A DNA stretch of 64,000 nucleotides from positions 3,038,001-3,102,000 of the forward strand of contig NZ_JADBEM010000001.1 of the NCBI RefSeq assembly GCF_014873875.1, in the 5' to 3' direction. The stretch's first letter is position 1. Each line of letters starts with the position of its first letter. This DNA is from Actinopolymorpha pittospori (GTDB taxonomy: Bacteria > Actinomycetota > Actinomycetes > Propionibacteriales > Actinopolymorphaceae). Positions 27,877 through 35,151 of this stretch are shown here, piece by piece. The notes under the pieces are model-generated. The model was not told the origin of the DNA. It did no database searches and saw only the letters and a program-made list of their open reading frames with translations. A program made the position numbers and the translations under genes.

Positions 27877-28050
27877 TCAGCCCCGGAGCCAGCGCAGGAC
27901 TAGCCAGGCGATCACGAGAATCGGAACCCACGCGCCGATGGCACATGCCAGGAATCCGAGGGCGCGGGCCTGGGGGGAGTCGACCCATCGGGCGCGGTGA
28001 CTTGGGCCGCCCTCGGCCCTGTCCTGCGTCCTCGGCGTGTCGATGAGCAT
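27877..28050 (-). CDS. Short single-pass membrane protein
   Basis: 57 residues. The N-terminal half is polar (MLIDTPRTQDRAEGGPSHRA); the C-terminal half is one hydrophobic helix (ALGFLACAIGAWVPILVIAW) ending LVLRWLRG. ATG 28050 is preceded by GGGGGAAGGA at ideal spacing, which makes it convincing despite its length. It stops 70 bases before the collagen-like gene on the same strand, so the two could share a transcript and a surface role. Confidence 0.75.
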   Translation of the reverse strand: MLIDTPRTQDRAEGGPSHRARWVDSPQARALGFLACAIGAWVPILVIAWLVLRWLRG

Positions 28051-28241
28051 GGAGCGGTCCTTCCCCCTTGGTGCTGTCCTGCTGGTGCCCGATGGGGCGG
28101 CCGGGACCGGGTGACCTTTCGGTCAACCGACCGCCGCATCAGGGGCAGGAGCAAATTAGCGAACTTGTAGGAGCTTGTCTAGATACAGATGACTACAGAG
28201 GACCAGTTTTGCCTACGAGTGGCCGGGGCCAACCTCATTGC

Positions 28242-28490
28242 ATGGGGCCTGATGACGAGATCGACCACGATGGGCCAGTGGCGCCTTACAAACAGTTGGC
28301 CGAGATCCTCCGTGCCCGGCTCAAGCGCGGCGACTTTGGAGGACCGAACCGGCCGATCCCTTCAGAGCCTCGGCTCGTCCAGGAGTACGGGCTCGCCCGG
28401 TCGACGGTCCGACGCTCGGTGGCGATCCTCGTAGAGGAAGGGCTCGTTTACACGGTCCCGCAGCGCGGGAGTTACGTCGCCGGGAAGTGA
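28242..28490 (+). CDS. Stand-alone GntR-type winged helix regulator
   Basis: 82 residues consisting only of the GntR DNA-binding domain: YKQLAEILRARLKRGDF, IPSEPRLVQEYGLARSTVRRS and GLVYTVPQRGSYV. No effector domain follows. ATG 28242 is the most likely start; the upstream sequence of the longer frame has no similarity. The gene is rightward, opposite to its neighbours, and overlaps the convergent gene at 28472 by 19 bases. It is one of two candidate lysogeny regulators (the other is at 31014). One of the dispersed GTGTAAAC octamers lies within it. Confidence 0.85.
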   Translation: MGPDDEIDHDGPVAPYKQLAEILRARLKRGDFGGPNRPIPSEPRLVQEYGLARSTVRRSVAILVEEGLVYTVPQRGSYVAGK

Positions 28491-28717
28491 GTCGCCCCTA
28501 GGAGGACGCGGCGAAGCTGCACATCCGTACAGCCACCGTTGGGCTCCCGGTCGACTAGGAGCAACTGGAAGATGCCCTGGAACGGGTTCACCCTCAGGCC
28601 GTAACGCTCGGTGATGCCCTCCTCGCGCAGTACGAGAGAGAGCCTTTTGAGGTCGCCGTAGGCCCGGCCTCGCTCGGCGTAGACCTCGATCAAATGCGCC
28701 TTCGTTGCCCGGGCCAT
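28472..28717 (-). CDS. Hypothetical phage protein
   Basis: 81 residues, start ATG 28717 with AGGGAGGTGCC upstream. It begins with a basic helix (MARATKAHLIEVYAERGRA) followed by a mixed alpha/beta pattern (GLRVNPFQGIFQLLLVDREP). No recognised family. It overlaps the 3' end of the convergent GntR-like gene, so read-through could give antisense interference with it. Confidence 0.65.
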   Translation of the reverse strand: MARATKAHLIEVYAERGRAYGDLKRLSLVLREEGITERYGLRVNPFQGIFQLLLVDREPNGGCTDVQLRRVLLGATHFPAT

Positions 28718-28746
28718 GACGGCACCTCCCTACCGCGTGCTGCGGG

Positions 28747-29262
28747 TTACAGACGGGTCCAGGCGCCGCAGCGCTGGGATTCAAACGCCTTGTCGGTCGA
28801 CTTGATCGTCACGACGACTGGGCCGGCTGGGAGACCGTTCGCGAGCGTGTCGTTAAGGTCGCCCGACAGGCCGCTGAGGCGCTGCCAATAGCAGTTTGCG
28901 CCCGCCTTGGGCGTCGCTCGGTACGTGCCGGGCTTGATGTCCTTACCGACGAGGTAAATGCCGTCGCCGCTGATCGTCGAGGCGGGCCCGGCGGCCTTGG
29001 CCGGGGCGGCAGGCTTGGCCGGGGTCTTCGGGCGGGCCGTCACGGTGACGGTAGGCGCGGGCTCGGGTGCTGCCGTCACAGTGACAGTCGGCGCGGGGGC
29101 CGGGGTCGAGGCGACCGGCGTCGAGGTCCCGGACGCGCCGATGCCCGACCCGATCGCGAACAAGAGCATCCCGCCCCCGATTTCGGCGAACGCTCGGTTA
29201 CTCGGGCGCTTGCGGCGCGGGGCGACGGGCTCGACGGGCTGGGGTGCGCGGTGTTGAGACAT
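28747..29262 (-). CDS. Membrane-anchored extracytoplasmic protein
   Basis: 171 residues: basic cytoplasmic head, one transmembrane helix (IGGGMLLFAIGSGIGASG), a Pro/Ala/Thr-rich linker with repeats of APTVTVTA, and a C-terminal domain with GIYLVGKDIKPGTYRA and two cysteines (NCYWQRL, QRCGAW). Such C-terminal domains are common in actinobacterial surface proteins. ATG 29262 follows AAAGG. It is expressed behind a promoter that contains the ACTCACGCA operator at 29330, so it is probably under phage repressor control. Confidence 0.75.
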   Translation of the reverse strand: MSQHRAPQPVEPVAPRRKRPSNRAFAEIGGGMLLFAIGSGIGASGTSTPVASTPAPAPTVTVTAAPEPAPTVTVTARPKTPAKPAAPAKAAGPASTISGDGIYLVGKDIKPGTYRATPKAGANCYWQRLSGLSGDLNDTLANGLPAGPVVVTIKSTDKAFESQRCGAWTRL

Positions 29263-29329
29263 GGGGGTGTTGCCTTTCGGGCCGTTTGGTCTGCGGCGCC
29301 CACTGGCGTCTGATGGAGAGAAGCTAGCA

Positions 29330-29349
29330 TGCGTGAAACCACTCACGCA
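29330..29349 (-). promoter_or_regulatory. ACTCACGCA operator, copy 1, within a promoter
   Basis: On the minus strand TGCGTGAGTGGTTTCACGCA, an almost perfect inverted repeat. It lies between TTGCGT and, 18 nt on, TAGCTT, i.e. -35/-10 positions for the gene at 29262. Confidence 0.75.
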
Positions 29350-29354
29350 AGACG

Positions 29355-29384
29355 AAGGCCCCCGGGGTCGTCCCGAGGGCCTTT
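29355..29384 (-). terminator. Terminator after the 44-residue gene
   Basis: AAGGCCC pairs with GGGCCTT around inner CGGG/CCCG; leftward, beyond the stop at 29417. Confidence 0.75.
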
Positions 29385-29416
29385 CGCAGTGGTGGAATCT
29401 CCTTATGTGGGGAGGG

Positions 29417-29551
29417 CTACGGCCGGATTGGATAGCCGGTCGCGAGCGAGTGAGCGGCGTCAGCGGCGGTCGCGTCGAGGCTGTCGAGGGTGTCGAAGTC
29501 GGCAAGGTCCCGGTCGACGTCCGCACCGATCAGGTCCGGGTCGTATGGCAT
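29417..29551 (-). CDS. Acidic micro-protein
   Basis: 44 residues, MPYDPDLIGADVDRDLADF then a short helix. ATG 29551 has a strong GAGGAGGAA nine bases upstream, and a terminator follows, so it is very probably translated. It is in the same leftward unit as the sigma-like gene, with the 28-nt leader motif between them. Function unknown. Confidence 0.65.
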   Translation of the reverse strand: MPYDPDLIGADVDRDLADFDTLDSLDATAADAAHSLATGYPIRP

Positions 29552-29593
29552 GTGTTCCTCCTCGTGAATTTGCTTCGGGTGTGCCGCGTAACC

Positions 29594-29621
29594 AGAGGGC
29601 CAGTTGGCGCGTTTCTGTTCA
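29594..29621 (-). repeat. 28-nt leader motif, copy 1
   Basis: Begins TGAACA and ends CTGGCCCTCT on the minus strand, 43 nt upstream of the start at 29551. The most diverged of the five copies. Confidence 0.75.
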
Positions 29622-29635
29622 CGTGACGTATGGAG

Positions 29636-29644
29636 ACTCACGCA
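29636..29644 (-). promoter_or_regulatory. ACTCACGCA site, copy 2
   Basis: Overlaps the stop codon of the sigma-like gene (GCG TGA GTC). Followed 18 nt later by TGAACA, the start of the leader motif at 29594-29621. Confidence 0.6.
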
Positions 29645-30423
29645 CCGACTGCCGCACGCATCTTTGCGACGGCCGCCTGACGGACCCGCTGGGCCTTGAG
29701 TCGGGACGAGAGACCGAGCTGGGCCGCGATCTTGCCGTCCGGCAGCGGGTCCGCGCCGCCCAGGCCGAAGGCCAGCCGGCAGACCTCGGCCTCGGTCTCA
29801 TCGAGCACACCGAGGGCAGTCGCGGCCAGGAGCCGGTCCTCGACTCCGACGAGCGGGTCGGTGGTCGGGCCCCAGGGGGCTACGGCGTCCGTTTCCGCGG
29901 CCTCCTCGCGCCGGCTCTCCTCGCCGTAGTGAGTCATGAACGGGGCGCCTACGTTGGCGGACTTGAACTGCCGGTAGATGTTCGTGAACGTCGCAGAGGC
30001 CATGTCGAGGGACGGAGCCAGCTCGGCGCCACGGGCGGGGTCGCCGTCAGCGCGCCGGAGGATGCCGAGGAAGCGCTTAAGCGTGCGCTCGGGGATGCGG
30101 GACATGACGCCCTGCCCGGCCTCCCTCGACGCGGCGTCGGTCGCGTACTGCCGGACGATCCCGGCGACGCGCGGGTACTCACCCCCCGGGTCCCATGCCT
30201 GGACGGCCTCCAGGAAGCCGACGAGCACGACCGAGCGAAGTTCCTCCGTGTCCTGGAACATCGGCCAGAACTCACGGACGGCCGCCGCCAGGGCGGGCAG
30301 GTAGGCCCGGATGAGGGTGAAGGTCGCCGCCTCGTCGCCAGCCTGGGCGCGGATGAGGAGGTCGCGCTCCTCAGCGTCGGTAGCGATCGGTGCGGCGGAT
30401 TCGGTCCAAATGGCAGCAAACAT
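29638..30423 (-). CDS. Phage-encoded sigma-70-like factor
   Basis: 261 residues. A region-2-like domain lies near residues 20-90 (LLIRAQAGDEAATFTLIRAY, then DTEELRSVVLVGFLEAVQAWDPG). A region-4-like helix-turn-helix is at the C-terminus (LDETEAEVCRLAFGLGG, DGKIAAQLGLSSRLKAQRVRQ). The 100-residue middle is unusual. ATG 30423 has GGAGATC upstream. It probably redirects host RNA polymerase to phage promoters, and the recurring leader motif (TGAACA...) is a natural candidate target. Low similarity to typical ECF factors makes the assignment probable rather than certain. Confidence 0.7.
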   Translation of the reverse strand: MFAAIWTESAAPIATDAEERDLLIRAQAGDEAATFTLIRAYLPALAAAVREFWPMFQDTEELRSVVLVGFLEAVQAWDPGGEYPRVAGIVRQYATDAASREAGQGVMSRIPERTLKRFLGILRRADGDPARGAELAPSLDMASATFTNIYRQFKSANVGAPFMTHYGEESRREEAAETDAVAPWGPTTDPLVGVEDRLLAATALGVLDETEAEVCRLAFGLGGADPLPDGKIAAQLGLSSRLKAQRVRQAAVAKMRAAVGA

Positions 30424-30463
30424 GCGTTGATCTCCTTACGGATCTTGTGTAGGGTTGATCAGG

Positions 30464-30483
30464 TACGTGAGGGGACTCACGCA
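30464..30483 (-). promoter_or_regulatory. ACTCACGCA operator, copy 3
   Basis: Minus strand TGCGTGAGTCCCCTCACGTA, an inverted repeat 40 bases upstream of the sigma-like gene start at 30423. Confidence 0.75.
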
Positions 30484-30499
30484 TCAGGTGGAGAAAGAA

Positions 30500-30522
30500 G
30501 GCGGGCGCGACAGCGGCCCGCC
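30500..30522 (-). terminator. Terminator after DUF4406 gene
   Basis: GGCGGGC pairs with GCCCGCC, nine-base loop, 25 bases past the leftward stop at 30547. Confidence 0.65.
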
Positions 30523-30546
30523 CGAGTGGCGGAAGATCAGGGGGAG

Positions 30547-30882
30547 TTATGCCGAGAGAGCGTCCTCGACGTGCACGACGGGCACGCCGTAGGCCTCGGC
30601 AAGGATGACTTCCGGTATGAGGGCCTCTAGCGATCCGGGTAGGCAGATGACGGCATCGGAGGCGAGGAGCGCGTCGAGGTCGACCGAGACACGGGCCAGG
30701 AGGCGTCCGAGTGATCTGCCGCGGAGGGCCGGATCGCCGCCCTCGTGTGGGGAGTAGACCTCGGCGCCGAGAGCTCGAAGACGCTCGGCCGCGTCGAGGA
30801 AGGCATCGCGGTTCTGATCCGCGTAGCCCGTCATGGGCCCGGCGAGGTAATAGACCCGCCGCCCTGGTGGGGGGTGTTGCAT
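30547..30882 (-). CDS. DUF4406 / nucleoside deoxyribosyltransferase-like protein
   Basis: 111 residues with the family opening VYYLAGPMTGYADQNRDAFLDAAERLRALG and the middle motif DLDALLASDAVICLPGSLEA, followed by AEAYGVPVVHV. The fold is related to nucleoside 2-deoxyribosyltransferases; phage members may act on nucleotides or N-glycosidic bonds, but activity is unproven. ATG 30882. It diverges from the regulator gene at 31014 and shares its control region. Confidence 0.8.
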   Translation of the reverse strand: MQHPPPGRRVYYLAGPMTGYADQNRDAFLDAAERLRALGAEVYSPHEGGDPALRGRSLGRLLARVSVDLDALLASDAVICLPGSLEALIPEVILAEAYGVPVVHVEDALSA

Positions 30883-30930
30883 GCGTTGCTCCTGCTGTCA
30901 CCACGCGCCTGTTGCCTTGCGTGTTGACAG

Positions 30931-31006
30931 CACTATTGCAGGCCCGCAACGCCTAGACAACGTTGTGACAGCTGAATTTCTGCTGAACGAGGGTTGTGTG
31001 TACGCT
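30931..31006. promoter_or_regulatory. Divergent promoter region with palindromic operator
   Basis: The palindrome ACAACGTTGT (30957-30966) lies between two promoters. The leftward one reads TTGTCT, 17-nt spacer, AATAGT. The rightward one has TACGCT at 31001-31006, seven bases before ATG 31014, implying a leaderless transcript. It is a plausible autoregulated genetic switch. Confidence 0.6.
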
Positions 31007-31013
31007 ATGGCTC

Positions 31014-31382
31014 ATGAGGTGGTGGGAGTACGTACAGCGGGTGACGCGCCGGGCCAGCCAGAACGAGATCGCCAGGCGCCTCGGTATCGCGCCGTCGAGC
31101 GTCAACCGCTGGCAGACCGGTGACCCGAAGCCGGAATCCGTGCGTGCGTTCGCCATCGAGTACGGCCGGCCCGTCCCGGAGGCGTTCGTCGCGGCTGGGT
31201 TCATGCAGCCCGAGGACGTCGAGGAAGCTCCGACGCCGGGGCCCGTGCCGCCGGCATCGTTGTCAGTCGAGGAGGCGGTTGAGCGCATCTGGGGGCTAAC
31301 GGCGCTCCCGGAAGAGACTCGGCGAGCGCTGATCCTTGATCTCATGGAGCGCGAGGCGCGGGGCGAATCCGAAGCCAGCTAG
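31014..31382 (+). CDS. Cro/C1-type helix-turn-helix regulator
   Basis: 122 residues. The N-terminal HTH reads YVQRVTRRASQNEIARRLGIAPSSVNRWQTGDPKPESVRAFA, a clear XRE-type DNA-binding domain. The C-terminal 60 residues are acidic and proline-rich. ATG 31014 has no ribosome site but lies seven bases after a -10 box, consistent with leaderless translation. It sits opposite to the DUF4406 gene in a lambda-like divergent arrangement and is the best candidate for the prophage repressor; whether it recognises the ACTCACGCA sites is a testable inference. Confidence 0.85.
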   Translation: MRWWEYVQRVTRRASQNEIARRLGIAPSSVNRWQTGDPKPESVRAFAIEYGRPVPEAFVAAGFMQPEDVEEAPTPGPVPPASLSVEEAVERIWGLTALPEETRRALILDLMEREARGESEAS

Positions 31383-31438
31383 GGATCTGGGCCCCGGTCG
31401 TGAGTGATCGCTCCAGCAAGGCGTGGTACATCTGACGA

Positions 31439-32506
31439 ATGCTGGAGGGCAGTCAGGTCATGATCCCCGCCTTGTATGCGGCCATTTGGGTAGGCGCCGC
31501 CCTGATCTTTGCCGGCTTGATCGGGTATGTAGTCGGCCGTAGCGAGGACAGGCGGACCCAGGCCGCCGTCGCCAAGGATGTCGCCGAGGTGCGAGCGCGT
31601 CTTGACGCACGCGACGAAGCCGCCGAGATCCTCCAGCGTGTAAACGCCGCGCCGGAGCCAGCTCCCGTCCCCGAGACGCCAAAGCCGCGAAACGGGCTCT
31701 ACCTCATTCGGGGCGGGCTACAGGCCGTTGCGTTCGCAATGGGTGGCATCGCCTTGGAGATGGCCCGGCGGCTGCGCTCCCGGTCGATCGCTACCGGAGT
31801 CGCAGGAACCCTCGTCACGACCGCCGGGGTCACGAGCCTCGTCCTCGTCACGCCGCCAGACACGAATGACGACCTGGAGGCGCCCGAGTCGGCCCCTACC
31901 GCGCGCGTGACGCCAGGCCCGGAGCGCCCGGAGAAGGCGGTAGGGCGGTCTCAGTCGACGCCTCTTGACGTGGCCGAGACCGAGCCCCTGTCGCGTGCCC
32001 CGACACCAGCGCCGACGGTCGCCGCGCGGCCCACGGGCCCGTCCACGCGCACCGCGGAGCCAACCGCGCCCTCCTCTAGGCCCTCCCCGACGGCCGCATC
32101 GGAGCCGACCGCGCCCGCAGCCGGGCCGGCCGATAGCGCCGGGTCGGTCGTGGCGAGCCCTAGACCGGTCGAGTCCAGCCCAGAGCCCACGGCCAGCGCG
32201 ACCGCCGAGCCGGATAGCCCCGTGTCGGCCACCCCTAGCCCGGAGCCGCTACACACGCCCGACCCGGTGGCGCCGCCCAGCTCCGACCCGCGCTCGGCAA
32301 GCCCTGAGCCCACGCGCAGTCCGACGAAGGAGGCGACGGGCAAAGACGGCAAGGATAGGGACCGGCGAGATAAGGACCGGAAGGATAAGGATCGGAAGGA
32401 TAACTCCGATTCCGGCCCACATGACCGCAAAGGCCCCACGCCGGGGATCGCGCGGTATCTAGGCGCCCTCCCAGACATCGAGAGCTTTCTCGGTCGTCCT
32501 GAGTGA
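31439..32506 (+). CDS. Low-complexity membrane protein
   Basis: 355 residues. Two hydrophobic helices (ALYAAIWVGAALIFAGLIGYVV and SIATGVAGTLVTTAGVTSLVLV) flank a 90-residue helical stretch. After residue 140 the protein is almost only P, S, T, A and E, then a lysine/aspartate repeat (DRRDKDRKDKDRKDN). ATG 31439 or ATG 31460 (GGAGGG ten bases upstream) could start it. Rightward, in the lysogenic regulatory segment, overlapping the next small gene. Could be a lysogenic-conversion or superinfection-exclusion protein; evidence is only location and topology. Confidence 0.7.
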   Translation: MLEGSQVMIPALYAAIWVGAALIFAGLIGYVVGRSEDRRTQAAVAKDVAEVRARLDARDEAAEILQRVNAAPEPAPVPETPKPRNGLYLIRGGLQAVAFAMGGIALEMARRLRSRSIATGVAGTLVTTAGVTSLVLVTPPDTNDDLEAPESAPTARVTPGPERPEKAVGRSQSTPLDVAETEPLSRAPTPAPTVAARPTGPSTRTAEPTAPSSRPSPTAASEPTAPAAGPADSAGSVVASPRPVESSPEPTASATAEPDSPVSATPSPEPLHTPDPVAPPSSDPRSASPEPTRSPTKEATGKDGKDRDRRDKDRKDKDRKDNSDSGPHDRKGPTPGIARYLGALPDIESFLGRPE

Positions 32507-32613
32507 GCAATAAGACCGCCATCACGACGGTCTCAGTACTTGCGCTAATCGTTTCTATTAGTAGTGCGTTGGTTGCCCTCGGAATCAGCTCTGGGCCGGC
32601 CGAGTTCTCATAG
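32503..32613 (+). CDS. 36-residue hydrophobic peptide
   Basis: GTG 32503 overlaps the stop of the preceding membrane-protein gene (GTGA). The peptide is one hydrophobic helix (TTVSVLALIVSISSALVAL) with short polar ends. Translational coupling and a clean stop support it. Possible function with its partner as a small membrane complex. Confidence 0.6.
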   Translation: MSNKTAITTVSVLALIVSISSALVALGISSGPAEFS

Positions 32614-32654
32614 ATACAAGTTGCATACATGGTGAGATCATCGGGGGTTATGAG

Positions 32655-32843
32655 ATGCGGAAAGCAGGGCTCGCCAGAGGATGGTCGTGTGCGCTGGCCC
32701 ACGCCAAGGGCGAGAAGATGAGAATGGGCGAGATTGAAGAGCTTTCCGAGGAGGAGCTGCACGGCCTGGACATCGGTGTCAGATGCGGCGTCGCGGCAAT
32801 CCTGGACATCCTGGAGGCGCGGTTCAACGGCAGCGTGGCCTAA
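32655..32843 (+). CDS. Small protein of the IGVxCGxAAxLD family, paralogue 2
   Basis: 62 residues. The shared C-terminal core is LDIGVRCGVAAILDILEARF, with an acidic preceding helix (EIEELSEEELHG) that aligns with SALSEEQLRC in the copy at 41416. ATG 32655 is used; a weak GGGGG lies upstream. Immediately followed by a strong terminator, it forms an independent rightward transcription unit. One cysteine is conserved in all three copies. Function unknown. Confidence 0.75.
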   Translation: MRKAGLARGWSCALAHAKGEKMRMGEIEELSEEELHGLDIGVRCGVAAILDILEARFNGSVA

Positions 32844-32849
32844 AAGGGA

Positions 32850-32876
32850 AGCCCCACCTCTTCGTGAGGTGGGGCT
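32850..32876 (+). terminator. Terminator after small paralogue 2
   Basis: AGCCCCACCTC with perfect complement, five-base loop, then CCTTCTTC. Confidence 0.85.
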
Positions 32877-32936
32877 CCTTCTTCACTTCTTCGCTACCGG
32901 GAACCGACCCCGGGCTTTGTGAGTTGTTGCAGACAG

Positions 32937-32967
32937 GCCCCGCCTTTCTCCCCCCGGGAGGCGGGGC
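32937..32967 (-). terminator. Second hairpin in the convergent gap
   Basis: GCCCCGCCT and complement, separated by 13 bases. Together with a weaker hairpin at about 33024-33057 it insulates the leftward replication operon from the rightward unit. Confidence 0.65.
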
Positions 32968-33063
32968 TCCCAATTCATTGCCTCCCCCCAGGGAACGAAC
33001 TTCAGACTCGCCGAGTTGTTGAGAAGGGCCTCGCAGGTGTGCGGCCGGCGGGGCCTTCGTTTC

Positions 33064-33072
33064 ACTCACGCG
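33064..33072 (-). promoter_or_regulatory. ACTCACGCA-like site, copy 4
   Basis: ACTCACGCG overlapping the stop codon of the polymerase gene. Last base differs from the consensus. Confidence 0.45.
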
Positions 33073-34892
33073 GCGCCGTAGCCGTGGCCCCAGGACGGGC
33101 CGTAGACCTCGGGGTCGCTTGCGATCTGCACTCCGTGGAAGACGGAGCCCATGACGCGGCCCAGCTCGCGGACGTACTCCTCGGCACTGTCTGCGGGAGC
33201 CTGGGCGATTAGTTCGTCGTGAACGGGCAGGAGGAGGCCGTCGCCGAGGCCGGCGTCGTGGGCGTCGACGATGGCCTGAGCGAGAAGGTCCCTCGCGGTC
33301 GACTGGACGACGTAGTTCGTCGCCGCATAGAGCCGGTCGCGGTCGAGCGGGAGGTGCCGGCCCGAGGGCGTGACGACCTCTTTCCGGCCGTACTCGGCGC
33401 GGTTGATCAGCCGGCGCGAGTATTTCTTGATCCCTGGGAAGGTGTCGTCGTACGCCGTGATCGCGCGCCGGACGGCCTCGATGTCCGCGCCGGTCTGCCG
33501 GGCGATCGTCGTAGCGCCGCCGCCGTAGACCTTGCCGAAGCCGACCGCCTTGGCGATCTTGCGGTGTTGCTTGGTGAAGTCCGGCCCGAAGACCCGTTCG
33601 GCGGTGAAGCTGTGCAAGTCCAGGCCGTCAGTGATGGCCGCCTTCATAGTCTCGTCGCCGGACAGCGCCGCGAGGACGCGCATCTCGACGGCCTGGAAGT
33701 CCGCCGCGACGATCGTGTGCCCGGGGTCGGCGACGAAGGCCCGCCGGATCACCCAGTCCGAGGAGGGGAGCTGTTGCAGGGGAGGCCGCGAGATCGACAT
33801 GCGCGCGGTCCGCGCCTGGAGCCCGCCGATGAACGGGTGAAGCCGGCCCGCGTCGTCGGCCAGCTCGAGGAAGGCGTCAGCGTAGGCCGTCGCCCACTTC
33901 TCGGCGCGCTTGGCCCGGACGACCGCCTCGGCGAGCGGGTTGGGTGCTCGGACGTCGAGCCGCTCCCACTGGAGGTCGAGGTCGGCGAGCGGGAGCAATA
34001 CGGCCTTGTCGACCTTCGCCGCGCCCGAGGGTGTCCGCTCGTCCAGCTCCTCGCCCATCGCGAGGAGCGCCTCGGCAACCTGACCTGTCGAGTTGACGTT
34101 CTCGACGCCGTACCGAGCCGCCGCCTTGCGGTACTGCTCCGCCTCGACCCTGAGGCTCTCCCGGAGCGTCTCGACGTAGGGGACGTCGAGGAGCATGCCC
34201 CGGCGCTGCATGATCGCGAGGAGGAGCTGTAGGTGATGCTCGAACTTCGAGAGGTGGTCGAGGCCGACGTCGCGGACCAGCGGCCCGATCTCGTGGAAGA
34301 GCCGGCTTACGAGGATCGTGTCCAGTCCGGCGTACCGGAGATAGGTCTCGTTCGTGATGTCGATGCCGGCCCAGCCCGTCGCCTTCGTCAGACCGAGCGA
34401 GCGGAAGACCGCCGTGAGGCCGCCTTGCGTGTCTGGGGCCTCCGGGTCGACGTAGACCGCAGAGAGTGGCTTCAGGCTGTGCCCGATCCCGCCCTCGGAC
34501 TCCGCGCGCGGGTCGAGCAGGTGGGACAGGATGCGCGTGTCGAAGACGTGGGGCCCCAGCTCCTCGACCGTGACGCCCAGGTGGCGGTCCACGACGAGGA
34601 GGTCGTACGCCGCGTTGTGCATGACGAACATGCGCGGCTGCTGGAGCGCCCGGGCGATCGCATCGCCGAAGAGATCCGAGCGAAGGACCCACGCCTCGCG
34701 GTCGTTTCCGAACTGGGCGAGCCGGAGTTGGAACCCGCGTGTAAACACGTCGAGGCCGGTCGTCTCCGTGTCGAAGCCGAGCACTTTGTCGCCCTGGGCG
34801 AGGAACTCCTCGAAGCCGTACAGATCGTGCCGGGACTCTGGGATGTGGATTCGGCACTCGGCGCCGCCGACGGTGTGCGTGAGGGTGAGCAC
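33066..34892 (-). CDS. Family A DNA polymerase
   Basis: 608 residues. A 3'-5' exonuclease domain is at the N-terminus (VLGFDTETTGLD; NAAYDLLVVDRHL; the YAGLDTILVSRLF end motif). The polymerase palm shows motif A in VAADFQAVEMRVLAALSGD, motif B in KAVGFGKVYGGG, and motif C as LPVHDELI. It is the replicative polymerase of the phage. GTG 34892 is preceded by ACAGGAGAG. The lack of a 5' nuclease domain and the length are normal for phage polymerases. It is the last gene of the replication operon. Confidence 0.95.
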   Translation of the reverse strand: MLTLTHTVGGAECRIHIPESRHDLYGFEEFLAQGDKVLGFDTETTGLDVFTRGFQLRLAQFGNDREAWVLRSDLFGDAIARALQQPRMFVMHNAAYDLLVVDRHLGVTVEELGPHVFDTRILSHLLDPRAESEGGIGHSLKPLSAVYVDPEAPDTQGGLTAVFRSLGLTKATGWAGIDITNETYLRYAGLDTILVSRLFHEIGPLVRDVGLDHLSKFEHHLQLLLAIMQRRGMLLDVPYVETLRESLRVEAEQYRKAAARYGVENVNSTGQVAEALLAMGEELDERTPSGAAKVDKAVLLPLADLDLQWERLDVRAPNPLAEAVVRAKRAEKWATAYADAFLELADDAGRLHPFIGGLQARTARMSISRPPLQQLPSSDWVIRRAFVADPGHTIVAADFQAVEMRVLAALSGDETMKAAITDGLDLHSFTAERVFGPDFTKQHRKIAKAVGFGKVYGGGATTIARQTGADIEAVRRAITAYDDTFPGIKKYSRRLINRAEYGRKEVVTPSGRHLPLDRDRLYAATNYVVQSTARDLLAQAIVDAHDAGLGDGLLLPVHDELIAQAPADSAEEYVRELGRVMGSVFHGVQIASDPEVYGPSWGHGYGAA

Positions 34893-34971
34893 GTCTCTCC
34901 TGTCAGGTGTTGGCAGGCCCCGGCGCCGGGACTCAGGTCTCCAGCGCCAGGGGCCGATTAGGATGCGGAGG

Positions 34972-35139
34972 TCAACTCACGCACTGGCCGCCGCAACATG
35001 CGGCGCCGTCGGGCTTGGGCTCGTCCGGGTCGACGTCCGGGGCCTCCTCGAAGACCGCAGGCGGGAGGTCGTCCCCAGCGCCGCACATGCCCGAGAGTGG
35101 GCAGCTCCCGCACGCGGACGGGGCGCATGGGTTCGTCAT
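34972..35139 (-). CDS. Cysteine-rich small protein
   Basis: 55 residues with seven cysteines: MTNPCAPSACGSCPLSGMCG, an acidic proline-rich middle, and AACCGGQCVS at the end. Probably binds zinc or another metal. ATG 35139 has an ideal TAGGAGG, which overlaps the stop of the primase-helicase gene. The stop lies inside the ACTCACGCA site at 34975. Function unknown; position between helicase and polymerase suggests a replication accessory. Confidence 0.75.
   Translation of the reverse strand: MTNPCAPSACGSCPLSGMCGAGDDLPPAVFEEAPDVDPDEPKPDGAACCGGQCVS
34975..34983 (-). promoter_or_regulatory. ACTCACGCA site, copy 5
   Basis: GTGCGT is followed after 18 nt by TAATCG on the minus strand, giving a promoter-like context about 85 bases upstream of the polymerase gene; it also overlaps the end of the cysteine-rich gene. 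Confidence 0.6.
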
Positions 35140-35151
35140 TCGCGATACCTC

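Noticed and set aside
32937..33057. Small RNA gene between the two terminators
   Set aside because: The stems look like back-to-back terminators of convergent units; nothing else suggests an RNA gene.
33066..34892. Host polA or a polymerase with repair function
   Set aside because: The gene lacks the 5' nuclease domain and sits within the phage replication operon with helicase and RDF genes; it is the phage polymerase.
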